From: Bacteroidota bacterium | Lineage (GTDB): Bacteria; Bacteroidota; Ignavibacteria; Ignavibacteriales; Ignavibacteriaceae | Direction: 5' to 3' | Length of the DNA: 10,799 bases | Assembly: GCA_030706105.1 (NCBI GenBank) | Contig: JAUZPC010000061.1 | Coordinates: 1 to 10,799 of the forward strand | Part shown: positions 1 to 7,170 of the stretch, in pieces | Position numbering within the stretch: position 1 is the first letter of the stretch | Layout: the number at the start of each line of letters is the position of its first letter | Translations under genes and position numbers: made by a program | The notes under the pieces: model-generated | What the model saw: only the letters and a program-made list of their open reading frames with translations | Databases searched by the model: none | What the model was told of the DNA's origin: nothing

Positions 1-1091
1 CGTTCTTCACCATAATTATCAAAATTTGAGTCTGCTGAATCGGTTATCCCGTCTGTATATATCAGAAGGACATCACCTTTCTCAAAATTGATATTTTCTA
101 CTGTATATTTGGCCAATGGACTAGGGCCTAAAAGCGGTCCCGTTGTATCTAATGTCATTACTTTATTAAGGCTGTTTTTAATAAAGATAGGGGGGTTATG
201 CCCTGCATTTGAATAAAGGAAAAGCCCGCCGGCATCATTAGAAAGTTCTCCATAAAACAGTGATGCAAATCTGTCATCTGAAAAGATTTTATTAACAAGA
301 GCATTCATCCTTTTCATCAACGGATAAATTTTAATTTCAAAATTTGTTGCCATTCTTAAGGCCCCGGAGATATACATGGCTTCTGCTGCTGCTGAAACTC
401 CTTTACTTGCCGCATCACCGACTGCTACTCCAAGCCTGTCTTCATCATCACCGACGGTCAGGTAATCAAAGAGGTCACCTCCAACTATTTCGGCTGGATC
501 TGAAATCCCGTATAATTCATAATTATGAAATTTATATTCATGTTCAGGTAAAATACTTTTTTGCAGTTCATAAGCTTTATTAATATCGGCCTTAAGCATT
601 TTTGCTCTAAGTGAATATCTCTTTTGCTTTATTTGGGAAGTAATAGCAGTTGCTATAATATTTAATGTAATTTTTTGTTCTTCTGTAAAATTAGTAGTGT
701 TTAAGGCAAGAAGATATTCGTAGTACTGTTTAGCGTTTACTTTAATTTTATCTCCAACTCCCGTAGCTGAGTATTTTAAAATACCTTTACTGCGCAAAAT
801 TATATTAGTTTCGGTATCTAATATTGTCCTTTCTCTTGTTATAACTTCAAAAATGGGATATTCAGTAAAGTTTAATGTAAAATCGGGATTTATTTCATCC
901 ACATTCCCGGTCTGATATAATAAAGTATATATTCCGCGTTCTTTGTCTATTTTCCATATCCTGCCACCTGTAACATTTATAGCAGTAAAACTGATTAATT
1001 GATTTAAAGTTGAAATTAGCATTTCTGTTTCACTGTTAAAGCTTTTAGAAGCAATGTTTTCAACAGTTTTATATAGCTTTCTTTGATCCAT
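1..1091 (-). CDS. GAF-SpoIIE/RsbU-type PP2C serine phosphatase (3' end cut by window edge)
   Basis: Read on the minus strand from the ATG at 1091-1089, this frame stays open for 363 codons to the left edge, so the C-terminus is missing. Residues ~20-165 look like a weak GAF sensor domain. A helical linker follows (LKADINKAYELQKSILPEH), of the kind that typically precedes SpoIIE phosphatase domains. The catalytic core shows VGGDLFDY (D206), VGDAASKG (D226), NAGHNPP, GPLLG and YTDGITD (D347); the aspartates at these positions bind the Mn/Mg ions of the PP2C fold. By family, such enzymes dephosphorylate serine on STAS-type anti-anti-sigma factors; no STAS protein or anti-sigma kinase is visible here, so the substrate is unknown. 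Only a few dozen residues should be missing, since the TDG motif lies near the end of the domain. No membrane segment is seen. The gene starts 62 bases after the M64 peptidase gene with no obvious terminator between, so read-through is possible. No good ribosome binding site is visible. Confidence 0.9.
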   Translation of the reverse strand, partial: MDQRKLYKTVENIASKSFNSETEMLISTLNQLISFTAINVTGGRIWKIDKERGIYTLLYQTGNVDEINPDFTLNFTEYPIFEVITRERTILDTETNIILRSKGILKYSATGVGDKIKVNAKQYYEYLLALNTTNFTEEQKITLNIIATAITSQIKQKRYSLRAKMLKADINKAYELQKSILPEHEYKFHNYELYGISDPAEIVGGDLFDYLTVGDDEDRLGVAVGDAASKGVSAAAEAMYISGALRMATNFEIKIYPLMKRMNALVNKIFSDDRFASLFYGELSNDAGGLFLYSNAGHNPPIFIKNSLNKVMTLDTTGPLLGPSPLAKYTVENINFEKGDVLLIYTDGITDSADSNFDNYGEE

Positions 1092-1153
1092 TTTGTGTTT
1101 CTGATATTATTATTTTTACTTTGTTATTTATACCTAATATTAAATTTACCGGC

Positions 1154-2425
1154 TCACTCACTATAGAAATTAATCATTTTTATAATTGCATTTTTGCAAA
1201 CCTTACAAAAATTATTAACGCTGATGCTTTTCATTGTGCAGTCAAGAGATGGTCTGTAAATTCCTTTTGTCATATACCCGCCACCTTCAAATGCTCCGAT
1301 TTTCCCTGTATATTTAACTTCATTCGGTGTAGGGATAGGAACATTTGCATCAACCAGATTTTTCCACTTTGCATCAAAGTTTTTCAATGTAGTAAGGTTT
1401 GGTTCCAGGGGTTCAACATCTAAAGGGTAAAAATCATTATATGCTACCTCGGAATTATAGTATTCATCTCCAAGAAATGAAAACCCATGTCCAAATTCAT
1501 GAGTAAAAATATACTCGCCATAAACATTATCGGAAACACATACAGAATAATGGTTGTAGATAGAACCCCCACCATATTTATCAGTATTTACCAGAATAAA
1601 TATTTGATCATAGGGAGCATTGGCAGCAAGATCTCTTACTGCTTTGTTATCCGACGTCATTACATAACGGTCAAGATCAAATGTATAGAAACTGCTGTTT
1701 AGAATTGTCTTTTTCCATATATGGTCTGCAGGAATGTCTGTACCGGACTCTTTGGATGGAGCGGCAACTCCCCATATATTTATTTTATCCGCATTTTCTT
1801 TATATGGATCTGCATTTAGCAAATAACCGGAAAATTTCTTGCAGTCTTGTTTGAATTTATCCATTTGCTCTGCTGTATACCCCTCAGGGAGTATGACAAT
1901 ATCAACTTTTTTTGCAGGATCCCCTGAGTAATGAACCTGGAAATTTTGATATTCAAGATTTCGCTCAGATTTTATAAAATAACTTTGAGGATTTATTTTA
2001 TATTCAAATTTCTTTTTTAATTGGTTCGTCTTTTTATCTCTTGTATAGAACTCTACTCGTACTTTTTCTTTTGGGAAGGGGAATACAACCGTCTCGCTGA
2101 AAGTTTTAATTGTTTTTGTGGCTTCGTCAGTAGTCTGCCATTCCTGAAATAATGTTGAATAGGTATGTGAGTAGATTTGTTTATCTGACTTTTCATCTAT
2201 TACAATAAACTTGTATGTGCCATAATCAAATGTATCAAGAAGGTTTTTATGAGAACCGCCCCAATATGGTTCCGATTTTAGCTCGTCAAATGAATAAGAG
2301 TCATTATTCTTATCACCTGTATGAAAATAATCAAGACGCAATGTTTTATTTTCAAAATACTTGTTGTAGTCAACTTGAGAAAATATCAGTTGAGAGAGTA
2401 TAAAAAAGTATAATAAAATTTTCAT
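1154..2425 (-). CDS. Secreted M64-family (IgA peptidase type) zinc metallopeptidase
   Basis: The 423-residue protein begins with a signal peptide (hydrophobic residues 3-15, probable cleavage after FS at 15-16), so it is exported. Residues ~17-150 match the beta-rich N-terminal domain that usually precedes the M64 peptidase domain. The catalytic domain spans about 165-420, opening with VDIVILPEGYT. The zinc motif is HEFGHGFSFLGDEYY: H309 and H313 are ligands, E310 is the catalytic base, and D320 or E321 is the likely third ligand region. Cysteines at 396, 407 and 410 near the C-terminus may form a disulfide or a small metal site. Family members are named for an IgA protease but are mostly uncharacterised peptidases. 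There is no T9SS sorting domain; the chain ends soon after the catalytic domain, so periplasmic or Sec-only export is likely. It starts 22 bases downstream of pyrE. The family call is firm; the substrate is unknown. Confidence 0.9.
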   Translation of the reverse strand: MKILLYFFILSQLIFSQVDYNKYFENKTLRLDYFHTGDKNNDSYSFDELKSEPYWGGSHKNLLDTFDYGTYKFIVIDEKSDKQIYSHTYSTLFQEWQTTDEATKTIKTFSETVVFPFPKEKVRVEFYTRDKKTNQLKKKFEYKINPQSYFIKSERNLEYQNFQVHYSGDPAKKVDIVILPEGYTAEQMDKFKQDCKKFSGYLLNADPYKENADKINIWGVAAPSKESGTDIPADHIWKKTILNSSFYTFDLDRYVMTSDNKAVRDLAANAPYDQIFILVNTDKYGGGSIYNHYSVCVSDNVYGEYIFTHEFGHGFSFLGDEYYNSEVAYNDFYPLDVEPLEPNLTTLKNFDAKWKNLVDANVPIPTPNEVKYTGKIGAFEGGGYMTKGIYRPSLDCTMKSISVNNFCKVCKNAIIKMINFYSE

Positions 2426-2447
2426 AGTTTTCCGTTTAATTAGTTAT

Positions 2448-3026
2448 CTAAATTTTTCTTGAACCGGGTTTAATGGCCGGCAGCTTGCCATCTTTGCACA
2501 ACGGACAAGCATCAGGTGCATATGAGATAACATCAACATTAACAGTACTAAATTGAGGGAATCCGAAATTTACTTTTCCGCTGCTTCTGTCAACTATATA
2601 CCCCACTCCGGCTACGATTGCATTAGCTTTTTTTACAATATCGATTACCTCAAAAACCGAACCGCCGGTGGTAACAACATCTTCGCAAACTAACACGCGG
2701 TCACCCTCATTTAGTGAGAATCCTCTTCTAAGAGTAAGGCTTCCGTTTTCTCTTTCTGCAAATATTGTCTTTTTACCAAGTAATCTTCCGATCTCTTGTG
2801 CCACTACTATCCCTCCGATAGCCGGGGCTATAACAACATCTATTTCTGTGTCCTTAAAATATTCAACAATTTTTGTGCATAAAAGTTCTGTAAATTTCGG
2901 GAATTGCAAAACCTTGGCACACTGGAAGTAAACATTACTATGTCTTCCTGAAGTTAAAAGGAAATGTCCTTTTAGCATAGCTCCGGTTTGTTCAAAAATT
3001 TCTAAAATATTATCTGAATTATTCAT
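2448..3026 (-). CDS. pyrE: Orotate phosphoribosyltransferase
   Basis: This cytoplasmic enzyme joins orotate to PRPP to make orotidine 5'-monophosphate, the fifth step of pyrimidine synthesis. The 192 residues carry the type I phosphoribosyltransferase fold. The PRPP-binding motif VLVCEDVVTTGGS lies at 111-123, with the acidic pair E115/D116. The mobile-loop region FAERENG at 89-95 and an N-terminal GHFLLTSGRHS segment (20-30) typical of OPRTs are also present. Residues 174-177 are CPLC in a C-terminal extension, seen in the OPRT subfamily of thermophiles and FCB bacteria and absent from E. coli-type PyrE. No other pyrimidine gene is next to it. It lies 24 bases after phhB and 22 before the M64 peptidase, so the three are probably cotranscribed. 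The start at 3026 gives a normal N-terminus; the ribosome binding site is weak. Confidence 0.95.
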   Translation of the reverse strand: MNNSDNILEIFEQTGAMLKGHFLLTSGRHSNVYFQCAKVLQFPKFTELLCTKIVEYFKDTEIDVVIAPAIGGIVVAQEIGRLLGKKTIFAERENGSLTLRRGFSLNEGDRVLVCEDVVTTGGSVFEVIDIVKKANAIVAGVGYIVDRSSGKVNFGFPQFSTVNVDVISYAPDACPLCKDGKLPAIKPGSRKI

Positions 3027-3050
3027 AAAAAATCCGGGAATCTTATAAAA

Positions 3051-3335
3051 TTATTTAATTAGCTGCTCTATGAGTCCGGCTAACTTAAAATCGTTTTCAG
3101 TTATACCGCCTGCATCGTGAGTAGAAAGCATTATTTTTACTTTTTTATACGAGTGAATTAAAATGTCGGGGTGATGGTCAATTTCATTTGCTATTACGGC
3201 AATTTGATTAACAAACTCAATAGCCGCATTAAAATCAGCAAATATATAGTCTTTGTAAATTTGGTTATTTAAAAATGTCCAATCTTCTAAGTCATTCAAT
3301 CTTATCCTAATATCAGTTTCAGTCAAGGCGATCAT
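3051..3335 (-). CDS. phhB: Pterin-4a-carbinolamine dehydratase
   Basis: The 94-residue protein has the usual length of the PCD/DCoH family. It dehydrates 4a-hydroxytetrahydropterin, the by-product of aromatic amino acid hydroxylases, so that the pterin cofactor can be recycled. The family signature is intact: EIDHHPDI at 51-58, a tyrosine at 63 (YKKVKI) and STHDAGGIT at 71-79, giving the expected active-site histidines H54, H55 and H73 and the closing aspartate D82. The start at 3335 is supported by a strong ribosome binding site six bases upstream. It is the first gene after the clpC terminator and so probably heads the transcript with pyrE. No aromatic hydroxylase is present in the window; in many bacteria the protein is thought to serve another pterin-linked role such as molybdopterin metabolism, so the physiological role here is open. 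Confidence 0.93.
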   Translation of the reverse strand: MIALTETDIRIRLNDLEDWTFLNNQIYKDYIFADFNAAIEFVNQIAVIANEIDHHPDILIHSYKKVKIMLSTHDAGGITENDFKLAGLIEQLIK

Positions 3336-3340
3336 GGTAA

Positions 3341-3346
3341 ACCTCC
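3341..3346 (-). promoter_or_regulatory. Strong Shine-Dalgarno site of phhB
   Basis: On the minus strand the sequence reads GGAGGTTTACCATG, placing GGAGG six bases before the ATG at 3335. It is the clearest ribosome binding site in the window; most other genes here have weak ones. It fixes the phhB start. Confidence 0.8.
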
Positions 3347-3434
3347 AAAATATTATGTTACTAAAATAATTTAAAAAAGTTTAAAAAGCATTAGCAGAGA
3401 GACATACAACTCAATTAACGTAAGGAGGGTGAGT

Positions 3435-3467
3435 AAAAAAAAGGCAAGAATTGTAAATTCTTGCCTT
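3435..3467 (-). terminator. Intrinsic terminator of clpC
   Basis: A perfect 12-base stem (3441-3452 paired with 3456-3467, AAGGCAAGAATT and its complement) encloses a 3-base loop (3453-3455). Read on the minus strand, it lies 22 bases after the clpC stop codon and its 3' arm runs straight into eight T residues (3442-3435). This is a textbook Rho-independent terminator. It separates the clpC transcript from the phhB-pyrE run. Confidence 0.93.
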
Positions 3468-3489
3468 AATATAAGTTATTATAGACTAC

Positions 3490-5973
3490 TTATGTATTCT
3501 TTTCAGAAATGGGTTTGTCCTCAACATTTTCTTCTACAAAGAATAATTCATCACTATTTTCGATATGTTTAGCCACAATTTTATGGCCTTCTTTAAATAG
3601 ACCTTTCAATATTTCCTCAGCCAAAGGGTCCTCCACATATTTCTGGATTGCCCTTCTTAAAGGTCTGGCTCCATATTTCGGGTCAAAACCTTTTTCTACA
3701 ATGAAGTCCTTAGCGCTTTGATCCAGCGCGAGTTCCATATTGTTTTCATGAATATTTTTCAATAATTCATTTAATTCAATTTCAATAATCTGATAAATAT
3801 CGTCTTTCTCAAGATTCCTAAATACTATAGTTTCGTCAACTCTGTTTAGAAATTCAGGATTAAACAATTTGCGCATTGCTTCTTCAACAGTGTTTTTTAA
3901 ACTGGCATATTTATCAGACTGGCTGCCGCCGCCAAAACCAAAGTTTCCAATTTCTTTAATTTCTCTGGCTCCAACATTTGAAGTCATAATAATAATAGTG
4001 TTCTTAAAGTCAACTTTTCTTCCCAAGCTGTCTGTGAGCATACCATCATCCAGTACCTGTAGTAAGATAGAAAAAATATCGGGATGAGCTTTTTCTATTT
4101 CATCAAAAAGAACAACTGAATATGGTTTTCTTCTTACTTTTTCTGTTAGCTGTCCGCCTTCTTCGTAACCGACATATCCCGGAGGCGCTCCAACTAAACG
4201 GGAGAGGGAAAATTTCTCCATATACTCGCTCATATCTATTCTGATTAAAGCACTATCCGAATCAAATAAATAGGATGAAAGTACTTTACAAAGTTCTGTT
4301 TTTCCTACTCCGGTAGGGCCCAGAAAAATAAAGCTGCCTATAGGCCGGTTTGGATTTTTTAATCCTGCACGGGTTCTCCTTATGGCTCTGCTAAGCTTAG
4401 AAATAGCTTCTTCCTGGCCAACAATTTTTTTCTTTAGTTCATCAGCCATTACAAGAAGTTTGTCTGATTCAGTTTGAGCAACTCTGTTAACAGGAATTCC
4501 GGTCATCATTGCAACTACAGTTGCAACATCTTCTTCACCTACATCATGTATAAGATCCTTTGTCTTTGTGTCCCAATCGCGTTTTGCATTTTCAAGATCA
4601 GTTTGCAAATTTCTCTCTTTATCTCTTAATCTGGCAGCTTCTTCATAATCCTGTTTCTTAACAACCTGAGCTTTTTCAACTTTTACTTCCTCGATTTGAT
4701 CTTCAAGATCAAGAATTTCCTTTGGGACTTCAAAATTACCCATGTGAACTCGGCTGCCGGCTTCATCAAGAACATCTATAGCTTTATCAGGCAGATGTCT
4801 ATCCGTTATATACCTGTTACTAAGCTTAACCGCCATTTTAATGGCATCATCTGAATATCTAACATGATGATGTTCTTCATATTTAAATTTGATATTATTT
4901 AGAATCTGAATAGTTTCATCATAGCTTGGTGGTTCAACCATTACTTTTTGGAATCTTCTATCAAGTGCTCCATCAGTTTCAATAAATTTACGATATTCAT
5001 CCAAGGTGGTTGCACCGATACACTGAATGTCGCCGCGTGCTAATGCCGGTTTGAACATATTAGAAGCATCTAATGAACCGGAAGCACCGCCTGCGCCGAC
5101 AATTGTATGCAATTCATCTATAAAAAGGATTACATCTTTAGCCTTTTCCAATTCATTCATAAGCGCTTTCATACGCTCTTCAAACTGGCCGCGGTATTTA
5201 GTTCCTGCAACAAGCCCGGCAAGATCTAAAGTAACAACCCTCTTTTCATGCAGAATACGAGGCACTTTTTTCTGAACTATCCGCAAAGCCAGCCCTTCTG
5301 CTATTGCAGTTTTACCCACGCCGGGTTCGCCAATTAATACAGGATTGTTTTTCTTACGCCTGCTTAATATTTGAGCCACACGTTCAATTTCTTTTTCACG
5401 CCCAACAACCGGATCAAGTTTATCATCAATTGCAAGTTTTGTAAGGTCCCTGCCAAAGTTATCCAAAACCGGAGTTTTTGTCCTTTCAATTTTTTTATCA
5501 GCAGCCTGACTACTACCGAAACCATCTTTCGAGCTTTTATTGCTAAGCATTGCATTTAGCTCGGAGCGAACTGCATCATAACTAATATTAAACTGGTGCA
5601 GTATCTGAGTGGCAATATTATCATCATCTCTTAATAATGAGAGTAGTAAGTGTTCGGTTCCGATAACATCTGCCTTGTATATCTTAGATTCAATCTGTGT
5701 CACTTTTAACACTTTTTCTGCTTGTTTTGTCAGAGGTATAGGACCAATTGTCAAAGTTCCGCCGGAAGTTCTAACTGTATCTTCAATGGCTTTTTTTAAT
5801 TTCATTAAATCACAATCAAGATTTCGAAGGATTCTAACGGCTACTCCTTGCCCCTCTCTTATTATTCCTAATAATAAGTGCTCTGTCCCGATATAATCAT
5901 GACCTAAACGAGTTGCTTCATCACGGCTAAGCCTAATTACATCATTGAGTCTATCCGAAAAATTACCGTCCAT
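3490..5973 (-). CDS. clpC: ClpC-type AAA+ ATPase, unfoldase of the Clp protease
   Basis: The 827-residue protein has the full ClpC layout. Two Clp N repeats lie at ~4-142. D1 has Walker A GEPGVGKT at 215-222, Walker B VILFIDE at 281-287 and arginine finger region DRRF at 338-341. A UVR-like middle domain lies at ~423-460, with the QDYEEAARLRDKE core. D2 has Walker A GPTGVGKT at 552-559, Walker B VVLFDE at 620-625 and sensor 2 GARPLRR at 768-774. The NFGFGGG stretch at 678-683 sits where the ClpP-docking loop is expected. The short middle domain marks it as ClpC rather than ClpB, and the two AAA modules rule out ClpX. It unfolds substrates and feeds them to ClpP in the cytoplasm. No clpP, ctsR or mcsAB gene is adjacent. 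It is followed by its own terminator and preceded by a long control region, so it is probably monocistronic. The start at 5973 gives a standard N-terminus and has a GAAGGA site eight bases upstream. Confidence 0.96.
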   Translation of the reverse strand: MDGNFSDRLNDVIRLSRDEATRLGHDYIGTEHLLLGIIREGQGVAVRILRNLDCDLMKLKKAIEDTVRTSGGTLTIGPIPLTKQAEKVLKVTQIESKIYKADVIGTEHLLLSLLRDDDNIATQILHQFNISYDAVRSELNAMLSNKSSKDGFGSSQAADKKIERTKTPVLDNFGRDLTKLAIDDKLDPVVGREKEIERVAQILSRRKKNNPVLIGEPGVGKTAIAEGLALRIVQKKVPRILHEKRVVTLDLAGLVAGTKYRGQFEERMKALMNELEKAKDVILFIDELHTIVGAGGASGSLDASNMFKPALARGDIQCIGATTLDEYRKFIETDGALDRRFQKVMVEPPSYDETIQILNNIKFKYEEHHHVRYSDDAIKMAVKLSNRYITDRHLPDKAIDVLDEAGSRVHMGNFEVPKEILDLEDQIEEVKVEKAQVVKKQDYEEAARLRDKERNLQTDLENAKRDWDTKTKDLIHDVGEEDVATVVAMMTGIPVNRVAQTESDKLLVMADELKKKIVGQEEAISKLSRAIRRTRAGLKNPNRPIGSFIFLGPTGVGKTELCKVLSSYLFDSDSALIRIDMSEYMEKFSLSRLVGAPPGYVGYEEGGQLTEKVRRKPYSVVLFDEIEKAHPDIFSILLQVLDDGMLTDSLGRKVDFKNTIIIMTSNVGAREIKEIGNFGFGGGSQSDKYASLKNTVEEAMRKLFNPEFLNRVDETIVFRNLEKDDIYQIIEIELNELLKNIHENNMELALDQSAKDFIVEKGFDPKYGARPLRRAIQKYVEDPLAEEILKGLFKEGHKIVAKHIENSDELFFVEENVEDKPISEKNT

Positions 5974-5981
5974 AATATTAT

Positions 5982-5987
5982 TCCTTC
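5982..5987 (-). promoter_or_regulatory. Ribosome binding site of clpC
   Basis: The minus strand reads AAGGAAGAAGGAATAATATT before the ATG at 5973. GAAGGA lies eight bases upstream of the start and supports it. Confidence 0.6.
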
Positions 5988-6002
5988 TTCCTTATTTAAA
6001 CT

Positions 6003-6032
6003 CTATTTTCAAGCTTTTTATACTATTTTCAA
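6003..6032 (-). repeat. 10-base direct repeat with 20-base period upstream of clpC
   Basis: The 10-mer TTGAAAATAG (minus strand) occurs exactly twice, at 6003-6012 and 6023-6032, so the copies are 20 bases apart start to start, close to two turns of the helix. They lie 30-59 bases upstream of the clpC start codon, overlapping where the promoter must be; a TATAAA-like box sits between the copies. Same-face direct repeats at this place are typical of a regulator binding as a tandem pair. The half-site does not match the CtsR or HrcA operators, so the regulator is unknown. Chance similarity in AT-rich DNA is possible. Confidence 0.45.
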
Positions 6033-6322
6033 ATTCTAATTAATTAAATATATTAAGTCTTAACGCTGTAATCAAGTACTAAGATCAATTTTAAGCTTAA
6101 TTGTATTTAAGTTCGGTTTTATTTTATTATCAATTATTATACCATGCAATATTTTTTTAGTTTCATGTACTATGGTAACATAAACTATCTTAATTTACAA
6201 TGATTTTTTGAACAAAATTGTATGAAGTATATTTTATCAAATGAGGTAGGACAGCATACCGGATAGTGCTTTTTTAGGACATCTTCACTAATTTTAGTTG
6301 TTTTTGTTAAAATCTAGTTGCC

Positions 6323-6360
6323 TTGTAGTTTGAAATGCTATTTTTTATATTTATAACCTT
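6323..6360 (+). promoter_or_regulatory. Candidate surE promoter
   Basis: Two overlapping readings are possible. A sigma-70-like one has TTGTAG at 6323-6328, a 17-base spacer and TATATT at 6346-6351. A Bacteroidota-like one has TTTG at 6329-6332, a 20-base gap and TAACCTTG at 6353-6360, one mismatch from TAnnTTTG. Either would start transcription roughly 20-30 bases before the GTG start of surE. Both matches are imperfect and the DNA is AT-rich, so this is tentative. Confidence 0.3.
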
Positions 6361-6385
6361 GTTTGAATATTTATTGGATGTTTTT

Positions 6386-7168
6386 GTGAAAATTTTAGTG
6401 AGTAATGATGATGGAATTAATGCCCCGGGAATATATGCTCTGGTCAGTGCTTTAAAGGAAATTGCTGATGTTACGGTAGTTGCTCCGCTTAATGAGCAAA
6501 GTGCAGTTGGGCATTCCATAACGATGACAATTCCGTTAAGGATTATTAAATATAAAAAAAATAAAGAGTTTTTTGGATATGCTGTTGACGGTACACCTGC
6601 TGACTGTGTAAAAATTGGAGTCAGAAATATATTAAATGAATCACCTGATTTGGTTATTTCCGGCATAAACCAGGGTTCTAATGCTGCTATAAATATTATT
6701 TATTCCGGAACAGTTTCTGCTGCCAGGGAAGCGGCAATAATGGATATTCCCGCAATTGCTATTTCTTTAACCAGTTATACTTCACATGATTTTGAATATG
6801 CCGGAAAAGTTGCCAAAATTCTGGCCATGGATTTAGTGAACAGAAATTTGCCGAAAGGTACTCTGCTTAATGTAAATGTGCCGGCAGTGCCCGAAGATCA
6901 GATAGCCGGGATACAATTAACTCAGCAGGGAAAGTCCAAATGGGATGATATTTATGAAAAAAGGCAGGACCCGGCCGGACGCGATTATTATTGGCTGAAA
7001 GGTAATTTAATGGAAGTTGATACTGACATTGAAACTGACCAGGCTGCAATAAAAAATAATTATGTCTCGGTTACACCTATCCATTTCGATTTGACTGATT
7101 ATGCTGCATACGATATGATGAAAGAATGGCATCTTAATAATCTTTATAAAAAAGAATGTAAAAAATAA
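6386..7168 (+). CDS. surE: 5'/3'-nucleotidase SurE
   Basis: SurE is a metal-dependent phosphatase that hydrolyses 5'- and 3'-nucleoside monophosphates (and in some species short polyphosphate) in the cytoplasm, often linked to stress survival. From the GTG at 6386 the product is 260 residues, normal for the family, and starts MKILVSNDDGINAPG. The metal site is complete: D8 and D9 in SNDDG, S39 in NEQSAVGHS, and N95 in ISGINQG, followed by the conserved YSGTVSAAREAA segment. The frame is open to an ATG at 6335, but those 17 extra residues are hydrophobic and unlike any SurE N-terminus, and they would displace the conserved start. GGATG lies 5 bases before the GTG as a weak ribosome binding site. 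The stop codon is two bases before the next start, so surE and the vWA gene are surely cotranscribed and probably translationally coupled. Confidence 0.94.
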   Translation: MKILVSNDDGINAPGIYALVSALKEIADVTVVAPLNEQSAVGHSITMTIPLRIIKYKKNKEFFGYAVDGTPADCVKIGVRNILNESPDLVISGINQGSNAAINIIYSGTVSAAREAAIMDIPAIAISLTSYTSHDFEYAGKVAKILAMDLVNRNLPKGTLLNVNVPAVPEDQIAGIQLTQQGKSKWDDIYEKRQDPAGRDYYWLKGNLMEVDTDIETDQAAIKNNYVSVTPIHFDLTDYAAYDMMKEWHLNNLYKKECKK

Positions 7169-7170
7169 TA

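Larger units (their letters stand above)
5974..6385. other. Divergent non-coding control region between clpC and surE
   Basis: These 412 bases hold no convincing gene. The longest sense-looking frames are very short (for example 19 codons from the ATG at 6144) and lack ribosome binding sites. The region is strongly AT-rich. Its clpC side holds a purine-rich ribosome binding site (5982-5987) and a 10-base direct repeat with a 20-base period. A perfect 10-base palindrome, TTAAGCTTAA, lies at 6091-6100 inside a looser inverted repeat. The surE side holds promoter-like boxes at 6323-6360. No CIRCE element, CtsR-type heptad or sigma-32-type -10 box was seen. An unrecognised small RNA cannot be excluded by eye. 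Confidence 0.6.

Noticed and set aside
344..583. 79-codon plus-strand open frame rich in leucine and histidine
   Set aside because: It is antisense to the conserved SpoIIE catalytic motifs, so the real gene is on the minus strand.
1121..1423. 100-codon plus-strand open frame overlapping the M64 gene end
   Set aside because: It is antisense to the catalytic C-terminus of the peptidase. Its cysteine and phenylalanine richness is what a reversed AT-rich gene gives.
3422..3431. AAGGAGG followed by GTG on the plus strand, like a strong ribosome binding site
   Set aside because: The GTG directly abuts the SD-like sequence with no spacer, and the frame that follows runs through the clpC terminator and antisense into clpC.
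6144..6203. 19-codon plus-strand open frame in the clpC-surE gap
   Set aside because: There is no ribosome binding site, the composition is that of AT-rich non-coding DNA, and the length is expected by chance.
6241..6300. Possible heat-shock operator near clpC (CIRCE, CtsR heptads or sigma-32-type promoter)
   Set aside because: TAGTGCT and CTTGAA-like fragments occur in the divergent region, but no paired CIRCE arms, no tandem CtsR heptads and no CCCAT-type -10 box accompany them.
6307..6666. 119-codon minus-strand open frame opposite surE
   Set aside because: It lies antisense to the conserved SurE N-terminal region and its protein resembles nothing known. It is a by-product of the surE codon pattern.
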